Shown here one piece after another: positions 1-10,130 of a DNA stretch of 64,000 nucleotides. Position 1 is the stretch's first letter; every line of letters starts with the position of its first letter. The stretch is from Taxillus chinensis (lineage: Eukaryota; Streptophyta; Magnoliopsida; Santalales; Loranthaceae), in assembly GCA_023512835.1 (NCBI GenBank), contig CM042088.1, positions 14,500,078 to 14,564,077 of the forward strand, given 5' to 3'. The position numbers and the translations under genes were made by a program. The notes under the pieces were generated by a model that ran no database searches, was not told where the DNA came from, and was given only the letters and a program-made list of their open reading frames with translations.

Positions 1-877
1 ATTCATAAACACGGCAAAGCAACAAGGGGGGCTACATTGCTCCCCTAGATTAAAAGAACTACTCACGCATGATTACAAGCAAACACAAAGCAGAAAAGCT
101 CAACATCTTCTTCTTGATCACGCGCACAGCAAAGCTTCAAATCCAGGCTCCAAAATCCGCGACGGCTGCTCTCCTAGGTCAAGGACAGCCTCCAAGACGT
201 GGAGCCTCTCTCTCTCTCTCTCTCTAAAAACGTGTAGGGGGTCTAGGCATGCATAGCAGAGGGCGTGGAGGCTGTATTTATAGAGTTTGGATAGGCTTTG
301 AGGTGTGTAACCAAGCCCATCTATCAAAATGACGTAGTTTTGATAAGTAACACTCGAAACTTTAAAATCTCTATCTTCCATCCACAATTTGGACTTCGGC
401 CTTCAGGAACAAATGATCAGCATAGAAAAACGATAGGATCGGTCCAAAAATATCTCTGCACGCCAATTTGCACGTGATATGGTGAATTCACGTGCACCTC
501 CAAATCAGCTCAAACTTCTCCCCAAGCTTCCTTGCATCCTGTAGAGGCTTGAGAGGCAAAAATAGGCTTGCACGTGAAATGGGTGAATTCACATGCAGCT
601 CCAAATCAGCTCTAAATGCTCTGAAATTTCTGTGGTAGGTAGACGACATCATTCTAAGAAACTTTTGTTCTTGCACGCCAATTGTTTGGGGCCATCTACT
701 ATGTCAAAAGTGAGGTCCAAAATCTGCCAAAACAGCTTAAAAACGCATGTATTTGCAACTAGCATCTTCCTAGGGGTTAGAGCAAATATATATGATATAT
801 GAAGCAATAAGGCTCTAATCATGCTCTTAAACATCCTAAATAAACACTAGAATAACGGCATAAAATGCACGTTATCA
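1..877 (-). repeat. Athila-like LTR A0, 5' part of an LTR, minus strand, cut by the window edge
   Basis: This is the reverse complement of the first ~880 bp of the LTR seen complete at 1360-2879. It ends at 877 with GCACGTTATCA, the complement of the LTR start TGATAACGTGC. It keeps the U3 G-box pairs (around 474-490 and 570-600), the TATA box (about 276-283 on the minus strand) and the (GA)n leader (206-227 as CT). The next five bases, AATAC (878-882), are the half of the target duplication that lies in the window. The uninterrupted target is at 22215-22219 in the other Tat-1 LTR. The rest of A0 lies left of the window, so whether it is a solo LTR or a full element cannot be told. Confidence 0.88.
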
Positions 878-1359
878 AATACCCGTCGGTCACATGTGCT
901 AAACGAAAACATTCAAAAAGGACAATCACGCTGCACAAGTCGCTGTTCCCTCCAACAAACGGCAGAATCTCAAAATAAAATACTACATCAATAATACAGC
1001 ATTTAATGCTGCAATTAATGACAGTCCAGCCAAATTTCTGCCAGCCCTTTAAAATGCAGTCTTCATCCCTGCGCAGGAGGGGAGACCCCTCATCGTTGAA
1101 AAAACCTGCTACCATTATTACACCCCAGCCTCATCCCAGCGCAAACGGAGAGAGAAAAAAGGAAAAAACAAAGAGTGGAGTCCAAAAGAAAAACGCCCAG
1201 ATTACACCTTCTTCCCTGCGCAAAAAAAAAAGGAGACATTCAAAACCCAGAAAAAAGAGGATTACGTCCAAAAAAAAACGAGAGAAAGAGAAAAGAGAGA
1301 CCCCTCATCTGACGAGGAACCCTTTTGCCCAGGCACTGATTACACTAAGCTCTTCACTT
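878..1359 (+). repeat. Tat-1 5' LTR, segment left of A1
   Basis: This segment matches 22215-22699 in the 3' LTR of Tat-1 almost base for base. It stops at 1359 at the A1 insertion site, where CACTT (1355-1359) is the left copy of the target duplication. Lysine-rich reading frames here come from purine-rich LTR sequence and are not genes. Confidence 0.9.
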
Positions 1360-2879
1360 TGATAACGTGCATTTTATGCCGTTATTCTAGTGTTTATTTA
1401 GGATGTTTAAGAGCATGATTAGAGCCTTATTGGTTCATATATCATATATATTTGCTCTAACCCCTAGGAAGATGCTATTTGCAAATACATGCGTTTTTAA
1501 GCTGTTTTGGCAGATTTTGGACCTCACTTTTGACATAGTAGATGGCCTCAAACAATTGGCGTGCAAGAACAAAAGTTGCTTAGAATTATGGCCTCTACCT
1601 ACCACAGAAATTTCAGAGCATTTGGAGCTGATTTGGAGCTGCACGTGAATTCACCCATTTCACGTGCAAGCCTATTTTTGCCTCTCAAGCCTCTACAGGA
1701 TGCAAGGAAGCTTGGGAAGAAGTTTGAGCTGATTTGGAGGTGCACGTGAATTCACCATATCACGTGCAAATTGACGTGCAGAGATATTTTTGGACCGATC
1801 CTATCGTTTTTCTATGATGATCATTTGTTCCTGAAGGCCGAAGTCCAAATTGTGGATGGAAGATAGAGATTTTAAAGTTTCGAGTGTTACTTATCAAAAC
1901 TACGTCATTTTGATAGATGGGCTAGGTTACACACCTCAAGGCCCATCCAAACTCTATAAATACAAGCCTCCACGCCTCTGCTATGGATGCCTAACCCCCC
2001 TACACGTTTTTAAAGAGAGAGAGAGAGGCTCCACGTCTTGGAGGCTGTCCTTGACCTAGGAGAGCCGCCGTCGCTGCCGTCGCAGCAGCCGTCGCGGATT
2101 TTGGAGCCTGGATTTGAAGCTTTGCTATGCGCGTGGTTAAGAAGAAGATGTTGAGCTTTTCTGCTTTGTGTTTGCTTGTAATCATGCGTGAGTAGTTTTT
2201 TAATCTAGGGGAGCAATGTAGCCCCCTTGTTGCTTTGCTGTGTTTATGAATATTGGGTTTGGATGATTGAGTTTTGCATGTTTTATGAATCTATTCTTAA
2301 TTCTATCTTTGGATGTACACCTTGGTATTCTTAGCCCTAGTCTAGGGCGGATTGAGATTCATAACTTATTTGTAATTGGTGTGATCATTATCCTTTTGCA
2401 AGTATGATTTATTGGCTTTGCATGTTTGTGTGTTTAGATGACCATTCTAGCATACAACTCTTAAAAGGACCTCAATGACCATTTGTTGTCCTTGGCTTAT
2501 GTTTAGCATGTTTTCAATCAGACAACCCTAATACCATGAACCAGTAGAGATAACATAGGGAGGTGAAATTGTGACCCTAGATTCCTTTAATCCTTGAATC
2601 TTAATCCTAAAATCAGTTTACTTTCTTTGTTTATTCAGAAAACCAAATAAAAATTAGATCTTTAGTTTAAAAAAGAAAACTTTTTGCCAAGACATTTTAT
2701 AGAACAAGAGTAATTGGGTGTTTTGATTTGAGAACTAGAGAACTAGGCTAATCCCTGTGGGTTCGACCCCTTGCTTCGTCGCTATTCTTTTAGTGCAAAT
2801 TTAGGGAATTTATTATCTTGAAGAGAGATTTAACGACATTAGCTAGCTCTTTTAGAGAGGCTAAAAATCTTGTCTGTCA
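1360..2879 (+). repeat. A1 5' LTR (1520 bp)
   Basis: It begins TGATAACGTG and ends GTCTGTCA, directly before the priming site. U3 contains two G-box pairs, a palindromic ACGT element at 1893-1914, TATAAATA at 1955-1962 and a (GA)n leader at 2014-2027. A tRNA B-box-like motif lies at 2760-2770 in U5. The 62-89 residue reading frames that recur in every LTR copy are shadows. Confidence 0.93.
1579..2027 (+). promoter_or_regulatory. U3 promoter module of the A1 5' LTR
   Basis: Read 5' to 3' it holds: a conserved block 1579-1616 (CTTAGAAT...ACCACAGAAATTTCAG); a G-box inverted pair TGCACGTGAA (1640-1649) and TTCACGTGCA (1659-1668); a second pair at 1741-1750 and 1759-1768; the palindrome ATCAAAACTACGTCATTTTG (from 1893); TATAAATA (1955-1962); and (GA)n. 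CACGTG and ACGT cores are classic plant bZIP/bHLH sites. The same order of blocks occurs in the unrelated chromovirus LTR at 50541-51036 (minus strand). Promoter function is inferred from motif order and position. Confidence 0.75.
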
Positions 2880-2882
2880 AAT

Positions 2883-2900
2883 TGGCGCCGTTGCCGGGGA
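2883..2900 (+). other. A1 primer-binding site, tRNA-Asp
   Basis: TGGCGCCGTTGCCGGGGA, three bases after the LTR, is complementary to the 3' end of plant tRNA-Asp including CCA. This primer is typical of Athila-group elements. Confidence 0.9.
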
Positions 2901-3095
2901 TTCAACGGTTAACTAGTTTTTAAAATCAACATTGAGTGAAATTGTTTGAATTCTGATCTTGGTGTTTATTTTGAGTTTTACTTTCTGTTATTTTGTGTTC
3001 TTTATTTGTTTATTTTGCATTTTTCAGAGCTGCTGGGTGTGTTCTTGTTGTTTTATAGGAACATACACCATGTGTTTGAGGTATTGCTAGTTGTG

Positions 3096-4530
3096 TATGC
3101 GACGAGGGGAACTTGTGTCCTTTAATCCAGAACCTGAACAGCACTCCAATGGACAGAAAGTTTAGAGATGAGGAGGAGCTAACCATGGAAGAATGTTTGG
3201 AAAGGATGATCCAAGGCAACAAATATTTGTGGGAAAACCAAGGGAGAGATGAGGAGAATTCAATGATGGCAGACCAAAATGTTTATGTTCCAGGCCATGC
3301 AGCAGATCAATTTTCATATAGTGCTTGGGATTGCACTGTCTATGATCCTCCCACAAGCAGTTATTCATACCAGGAGCCTCCTTGTTATGGTGGGAGTATT
3401 AATGGAGATGGTAGAGAAGTATGGCCAACTTACACCCAACCCGAGGGTGACTACTATCCACAAGAGCCACCACCTAAGGAGTTTAATGGTTTCTTCAATG
3501 GATATTCTAAGAATAGATGGGTTGGGCAATATCAAGATGAAGCTTACTATGAAGCCCCACTCTATGGCAATTATTGTCCATATCAACAACAAGAGTGGCA
3601 TCCCCAAGTTGAAGATGAAGAAACCAGAAGAGAGGATTTGAATGAAAGGCTAGGAAGTATAGAGACTACCATAAAAAATATGGAGCAATTATTGATGAGT
3701 ATGGTTCAAAATGCAGATTACGGAGTCTCATCTAACTCCTTTGCTGGTGACACAGAGATAGAGCGAAGAGAATTGCAAAGCCATCACTCCAACTTCCATG
3801 TATCAATCTTTGACATCTGCCTCACAAGAATGGGAGTTTTCTGCTAATAATGATTCTGAAGATGAAGCTCGCATTCTAGCTGGTCAAACCATTAATGATG
3901 CTATATACCAAGAAGTGGATACAAGGGCAATGGTTCATTATGATGAGGTTGTCCCTCCACCACAATTTAATAGCCCATGTGATGTATCCACTTCAACTCT
4001 TCCCATGGTTGAAGCTTATGAGGACAATTTTTCCATCCAAGAAGAAGAGGAAGACTTGAATTGTTCGGGGTGTTAGAAGAACATGAGAAACCAATAAATG
4101 ACAACCCAAGGATGCAGCAACAAATCTTGGATGATGATGCTATAATTCTCATATCTGAAGGCACATCAAACCAAGGTATTCTTTATGAAGACAAGCTACA
4201 TGAGCCCACCACTACTATGTTTGCTTTGGAATCATCTTCCCTTATACAAGAGAAGGAAGTGCTTGACAAGGGAGGTAACCATGCGTGCATCATGACTACT
4301 CCAATTGTGGAGTATGCTGAATTTGTTTTACCACCTCGATGGAATGAGAGGAAGGAGAACCATAAGTTTGTGGAGGTGTCTCCCTATCAACAATTGAATC
4401 AGGAGTTCAAGTGGCTCCCACACGGTTCATTCATCCGATTGCTATGGTCTATGAGGCTCGCCGAGGTTTACAATGCAAGGATGAAAGCCTTTCATACATT
4501 GGTTGAGTTTAGTATGACAAGGTCTAGCTA
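3096..4530 (+). pseudogene. A1 Gag-tail-like ORF without a capsid domain (degenerate)
   Basis: The first codons after ATG at 3096 resemble the start of the A3 Gag (ATG 58447), after which the frame shifts. The longest open stretch is 3113-3847, followed by 3798-4076 and 4061-4642 in other frames, so at least three frame breaks are present. The protein is acidic and rich in Tyr, Pro and Gln over about residues 60-170. About 50 residues (3632-3782) match the A3 Gag C-terminal fragment at 59766-59920: a coiled-coil-like segment ending in a VSxxSFxxDTE motif. The capsid region of A3 is absent, and so is a zinc knuckle. Function is unknown. It may be a relic Gag tail kept for packaging, or simply decayed sequence. 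Confidence 0.6.
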
Positions 4531-6411
4531 CGAGACCTTAAATAAAGCGCTTGTTGGGAGGCAACCCAATGTTTATTGTTATGTTTTATTTTATGTTATT
4601 TTCTTTTATTTATTTTATTCAACAAATTTGTTTGCCAGCTAACCATTGTGCAGGAGACTTTGCTTCTTTCTTAACTAACCATTTGCAGGATGAGCAAATT
4701 ATTGGGTCAATTCAGCTGTGGGATCTTTGCTTGCTACTACATGATGGCTATTCTGCAAGGGAGAGAAACTTGGGAAGTGCGCGGCGAGACGTCTGTTGAC
4801 TTTGTGGCTCAGGTACGACGAATGGTGGCCAATGTCATATACTATTACAGTGTGCCAAACCAAGGGTAAGTGTTTTTCCTACTCCTATTTTATGCCATGA
4901 GGACATAGCATATTTTAAGTGTGGTGTATGGGGAGTGACTTGAGCCACTTGCTGGTCTTTTATGTTGTGATTGCATGTTTTATTTATTATTTTAAAAAAA
5001 ACAAAAAAATGTTTTTAGTTGCATGATTGTTTGAGTTGTTTGCTTGAATGATTTGCTTGTGGAGGCATGGATATTAAGTATGCAATTTTGGCTTAAAATT
5101 TAATTTTTATGCCACATTAGTATCATGTTGTGATAAGGGTGTTAAAGCGGTTAAAATGTGCTCGAATTGGTTTAATCATGTCTTTATCTTTTGAATGATA
5201 TCACCATGTTTTTGGAGCTGAGTTTTGAATATTAGCTGAGCATGAAATGCTATGATAGACCTAAGTAACCCTTAAAGTTGAGTGAAAAAGAAATGAAAAA
5301 TGAGAACAGCTTCTTTTTAGCCCTTGAGTGACATTTATGGTTTATGGGTAATAGTTTGATTTGCTACTCTTCTTGCATTCAACATTGGTTATTTAATGGT
5401 AGGAGTCAAGTAAGCATGTGATTACTTATTAGTGCTCAGTGTTTGGTGTTTAGTTAGGATGCAAGACCTCTAAGTCACTATGACTGTCTTTGCATCCTTT
5501 TCTTTATTTTGAGATATTATTGGAAAAGGCTGTGATATAGAATGTGAAAAAGCCATCACTTAATTGGGAAATGGGATGTGAGACATCAATGAATTTTTGT
5601 CTCTCCTTATGTAGCAAAATGGCAAGGGGTTTGCATTAGAAAAATCAGTCTTATTTATGTGTTATGTGAGTAAAAAAAAGAGTGAATAATCCATCAAGGG
5701 AGAGCATAAAATGCAACCTTGTAAGGTTATTACTAAAAAAAAAAAAGAAAGATTCAGAATAAAAGCCACACTGGCTTGATGTTTATGTGTGATTGTTTAG
5801 ATTTGTAGCCACATTGGCTCAGTTTTGTTTATTTGAGCGTGTTGAGCTCAACCCTTAGCTCATGGTTTTGTTTTATCAGTTATTAGAATAGAGTGTGAGT
5901 TTATTGAGTTTAGACTAGCGTGTGAGTTCAAATAAAGTTGAATAGAGGGTGTGTTTTCTTTGATGAGCACAATAGGGAACTCTCATGATTGCTTGGCAAG
6001 TACTTCAACAATAGCTGATGGCGAGTGTAGAGATAGAGTTTTCCATCCATTGTTCATTGATAGGTATTGGGCTTGAGAATTATTATATTTGAGTGAGGCT
6101 GCTTATCCTTGGTAAGAACTTAAAGGGAAACTAGGTGCTATTTTATCATGGATTGCTTGCTCATATCTGAAATTTAAGTGGTGATATTGCATGGTTGTTG
6201 GACTTAGGGATATGGACATGAATGAACTAAGCTATGACTCATTTTGATGCTTAAATTCCCATTTCATCATGATAGAGTTGCATGCTTAAGAAACCATGAT
6301 TCTCCTTGATTGTTATTTTATTTTTCTTCTGTTTGACTGCGTGTTTATTTTATTTTTGCATGCTTGTATGTTTTTGCTTGAGGACAAGCAATGGTTCAAG
6401 TGTGGTGTATT
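4522..6411 (+). other. A1 post-ORF non-coding interior
   Basis: 4522-4690 is nearly identical to the sequence after the A3 integrase (63868-64000), including GTTGGGAGGCAACCCAA. The rest is AT-rich with no credible ORF. The block ending AAGTGTGGTGTAT next to the 3' LTR (6398-6410) also occurs internally at 4917-4929, each preceded by a GAGGACA-type sequence (4899 and 6380). These may be the terminal and a central polypurine-type site. Confidence 0.65.
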
Positions 6412-7932
6412 TGATAACGTGCATTTTATGCTGTTATTCTAGTGTTTATTTAGGATGTTTAAGAGCATGATTAGAGCCTTATTGCTTCATATATCATATA
6501 TGTTTGCTCTAACCCCTAGGAAGATGCTATTTGCAAATACATGCGTTTTTAAGCTGTTTTGGCAGATTTTGGACCTCACTTTTGACATAGTAGATGGGCT
6601 CAAACAATTGGCGTGCAAGAACAAAAGTTGCTTAGAATTATGGCCTCTACCTACCACAGAAATTTCAGAGCATTTGGAGCTGATTTGGAGCTGCACGTGA
6701 ATTCACCCATTTCACGTGCAAGCCTATTTTTGCCTCTCAGGCCTCTACAGGATGCAAGGAAGCTTGGGGAGAAGTTTGAGCTGATTTGGAGGTGCACGTG
6801 AATTCACCATATCATGTGCAAATTGACGTGCAGAGATATTTTTGGACCGATCCTATCGTTTTTCTATGCTGATCATTTGTTCCTGAAGGCCGAAGTCCAA
6901 ATTGTGGATGGAAGATAGAGATTTTAAAGTTTCGAGTGTTACTTATCAAAACTACGTCATTTTGATAGATGGGCTAGGTTACACACCTCAAGGCCCATCC
7001 AAACTCAATAAATACAAGCCTCCACGCCTCTGCTATGGATGCCTAACCCCCCTACACGTGTTTAGAGAGAGAGAGAGAGAGGCTCCACGTCTTGGAGGCT
7101 GTCCTTGACCTAGGAGAGCTGCCGTGGCTGCCGTCGCAGCAGCCGTCGCGGATTTTGGAGCCTGGATTTGAAGCTTTGCTATGCGCGTGGTTAAGAAGAA
7201 GATGTTGAGCTTTTCTGCTTTGTGTTTGCTTGTAATCATGCGTGAGTAGTTTTTTAATCTAGGGGAGCAATGTAGCCCCCTTGTTGCTTTGCTGTGTTTA
7301 TGAATATTGGGTTTGGATGATTGAGTTTTGCATGTTTTATGAATCTGTTCTTAATTCTATCTTTGGATGTACACCTTGGTATTCTTAGCCCTAGTCTAGG
7401 GCGGATTGAGATTCATAACTTATTTGTAATTGGTGTGATCATTATCCTTTTGCAAGTATGATTTATTGGCTTTGCATGTTTGTGTGTTTAGATGACCATT
7501 CTGGCATACAACTCTTAAAAGGACCTCAATGACCATTTGTTGTCCTTGGCTTATGTTTAGCATGTTTTCAATCAGACAACCCTAATACCATGAACCAGTA
7601 GAGATAACATAGGGAGGTGAAATTGTGACCCTAGATGCCTTTAATCCTTGAATCTTAATCCTAAAATCAGTTTACTTTCTTTGTTTATTCAGAAAACCAA
7701 ATAAAAATTAGATCTTTAGTTTGAAAAAGAAAACTTTTTGCCAAGACATTTTATAGAACAAGAGTAATTGGGTGTTTTGATTTGAGAACTAGAGAACTAG
7801 GCTAATCCCTGTGGGTTCGACCCCTTGCTTGCTGCTATTCTTTTAGTGCAAATTTAGGGAATTTATTATCTTGAAGAGAGATTTAACGACATTAGCTAGC
7901 TCGTTTAGAGAGGCTAAAAATCTTGTCTGTCA
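6412..7932 (+). repeat. A1 3' LTR (1521 bp)
   Basis: This is a near-identical copy of 1360-2879, followed by TSD CACTT (7933-7937). One notable difference is that the TATA box reads CAATAAATA at about 7003, where the 5' copy has TATAAATA. The B-box-like motif is kept at 7814-7824. Confidence 0.93.
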
Positions 7933-7937
7933 CACTT

Positions 7938-9451
7938 TCCCCAAAGTCTACACATCAAAAAATGCCCCAACTTCTTCCCTGCGAAAAAACGTCCAGAGAG
8001 AGAGAGAGAGTACAGAAAGACCCCTTATCTCTGACAAAAAACCTGCTACCATTTTTTCCTCGTACCCAGCTCCCTGATCCAAAAAAAAAAAGGGAAGAAG
8101 AGTTCAGTCCCAGAAAACGCCCAGATTTGCTGCCAATTTCACCCAGCCACCTCTCTTCAAAAACACCAAAAAAGGAGTCACCAACAAATATCAAAATCAA
8201 AAAAGAGGAAACGACAAAAGAGAGGAACGAATCCAGTCGCGGTTCTTGCCAGCGGTGCTCAATTTCCAGCCTAATTCCCATCGACCCATCTTAGGAGTCA
8301 CGCCTTCCCGCCAACGTTGCACCAATCGGAGCCCCAAATCCAAGATAAAGTCGGGTTAATTTTTCATTTTGATTGCCTTACGCTATTCTTTTTTTTTTTT
8401 TTGTAATTGTTGTGTTGTGTTGTTTCTTTTTGTTATCTTGTTTTTTTATTTGTTTTATTTTGTTTTATTGATTGTAATTGTCATTTCACACAAAGTTGTA
8501 ATATGTAATAGCAAGGAAACTCAAAAAAAAAAAGAGGCAAAAAAGAGAGGCAAAAAAAAAAAAAAAAAAGAAAAAAGTGAGTCGTTATTTAATTTGTGGA
8601 TGTCACAATCACACACATCGCTTTACATGTTATTGTGTTAGTTCATAGTTTTATCCTTGCAAAAAGAAACAACAAAAAAGAAAACATTTCCAACAACCGA
8701 AAAAATGCATTTCGAAAAAAAAAACAAAACAAAACAAAACAAAAACAAACAAAAAAACATTTTCATGCTTTCAAACCAAAAAAAAAAAAGAAAACCAAAA
8801 TTAGTACTTTAATTACCAAAACCAAAAAAAAACAAAAAAACAAAACAAAAAAAACAAAACAAAAAAAAACCAAAAACACCAAAAAAAGCAAAACCAAAAC
8901 AAAACGTTTTTTACAAAACACAAAAAAGAAAAAAACAAAAAAATGTATGTTTTCTAACCCAAAAAGCCAAAAAAAAAAAAGAGGGAAAATAAAAAACAAT
9001 TTTTTAGGACTTCAATTTTCCAAAGTAAAACCAAAAACCCAAAACCAACCCATAGGATCTCATTTTCCACTTCAAACAAAAACCCAAAACTTCTAGGGTT
9101 CCCTTTAGAAATTTAGGGTAAATCCATTTTCACCATAACTTTAATAAATAACTTAGCTAAATAAAAATCATAGACTTTTTAGTAAACTTAACCCAATCAT
9201 GGCAGCACAAATAAAAAACCTCCTCCTCCTAAATTAGATACCGAAAAGGCGCTGTAGGGGTGCTAATCCTTCCCTACACGTAACCAACTCCCGAAGCCTT
9301 TTCTGATAACGCAGACCACATCTTTTTACTACTCAAAGTAGAGGGTATCCAACTGTACCCCAAAAACAGTTGGTGGCGACTCTAAATTTTCTCACCATTG
9401 GTCTAGTTTGTGCCCACCCCAAACGGGCCCGGACGAAAACCAGTGATGACA
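7938..9451 (+). repeat. Tat-1 5' LTR, segment right of A1
   Basis: It matches 22700-24180. It contains T-rich and A-rich tracts (8390-8480, 8640-9000) full of (A)nC units. These give long Lys/Asn/Thr-rich reading frames (for example 8596-9096) that I do not regard as genes. It ends CAGTGATGACA at 9451, two bases before the priming site. Confidence 0.9.
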
Positions 9452-9453
9452 GC

Positions 9454-9471
9454 TGGCGACTCTGCTGGGGA
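9454..9471 (+). other. Tat-1 primer-binding site, tRNA-Arg type
   Basis: TGGCGACTCTGCTGGGGA follows the LTR end after two bases. It resembles the complement of plant tRNA-Arg 3' ends with CCA, differing at two central positions. This is the priming site expected of Tat/Ogre elements. Confidence 0.8.
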
Positions 9472-10130
9472 CTTCAACACTTTAGAGAGTTAGGTCTAGA
9501 ACTACGATTAGGTGGTTGTTTTTTGTACTGTTGTATATATTTAACTGTCGTGCTAAGTTGTTTTTTTTTTCTAGATAAAATTGTGATTTACTTATTTTTT
9601 AACAATTGTCGTTTATCTTTAAACTGTGATTTATTTATACGCTTTAACTACCATGATAGTTGTGATTTACTGCTTTCCATACTTTTTGCATTCATGCATA
9701 ACCCTATACCCGGGTTTAGCACAATTTAGGTTAGTGAGGTTCAGTACGGTCCCCAGCGCGTTGATCATTATCCGCAATGGGGCCTCGGACTCCTCACTCA
9801 AGCTTGAGGTTCTTTTAAGGCACGTCCTTTTAAGATCCCCCTCCGGTAAATCCCATGATGTATGAAGCCCTCTATTGAGAAAGTTTGGGAACCAACGAAT
9901 AAGATAGGTGTAGCAATAGAAGCCCATCAGAGGCATTGACCCACATTTTGTTTGCTCATTCCATGCCATGCTAACCTTTCTTTTGTAGGGTAGTCCTTAA
10001 GTCATCCCCTGCACATATTAGCTTTTTATTTTATTTTATTGGTTTATTCTTTATCCTATCTGACTGATTTGATATATATTAACCTGTCATCCTAACCTGT
10101 CATCATGCATAACACAACATTCATATAGGC
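9472..10130 (+). other. Tat-1 5' untranslated leader
   Basis: No gene is visible. Part of it (9770-9960) is matched in reverse complement by 26080-26227 of Tat-2, which identifies both as the same kind of leader. Confidence 0.6.

Larger units (their letters stand above)
1360..7932 (+). mobile_element. A1: complete non-autonomous Athila-like element (TSD CACTT)
   Basis: Two direct LTRs (1360-2879 and 6412-7932) begin TGATAACG and end TGTCTGTCA. The flanks are CACTT at 1355-1359 and 7933-7937. The unoccupied target is preserved at 22695-22699 in the other Tat-1 LTR, so the borders are exact. The 3.5 kb interior has a tRNA-Asp priming site and one degenerate Gag-tail ORF, but no protease, RT, RNase H or integrase. 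It shares LTRs, priming site, a short Gag segment and the post-integrase block with A3 at 56720. I infer a deletion derivative of that family needing proteins in trans. It could equally be called a LARD-type element. Confidence 0.92.

Noticed and set aside
1403..1749. Short frames repeated in every Athila-like LTR (1403-1749, 6455-6801, 56763-57094)
   Set aside because: They overlap on both strands within LTR U3 and carry no domain; repeated because the LTR is repeated.
2755..2775. tRNA gene
   Set aside because: Only a B-box-like sequence is present; no cloverleaf or A box is visible around it.
8596..9096. Lys/Asn/Thr-rich 166-codon frame (and 23343-23825)
   Set aside because: It lies in the A-rich AAAAC tract of the Tat-1 LTR, occurs in both LTR copies with length changes and has no protein-like composition.
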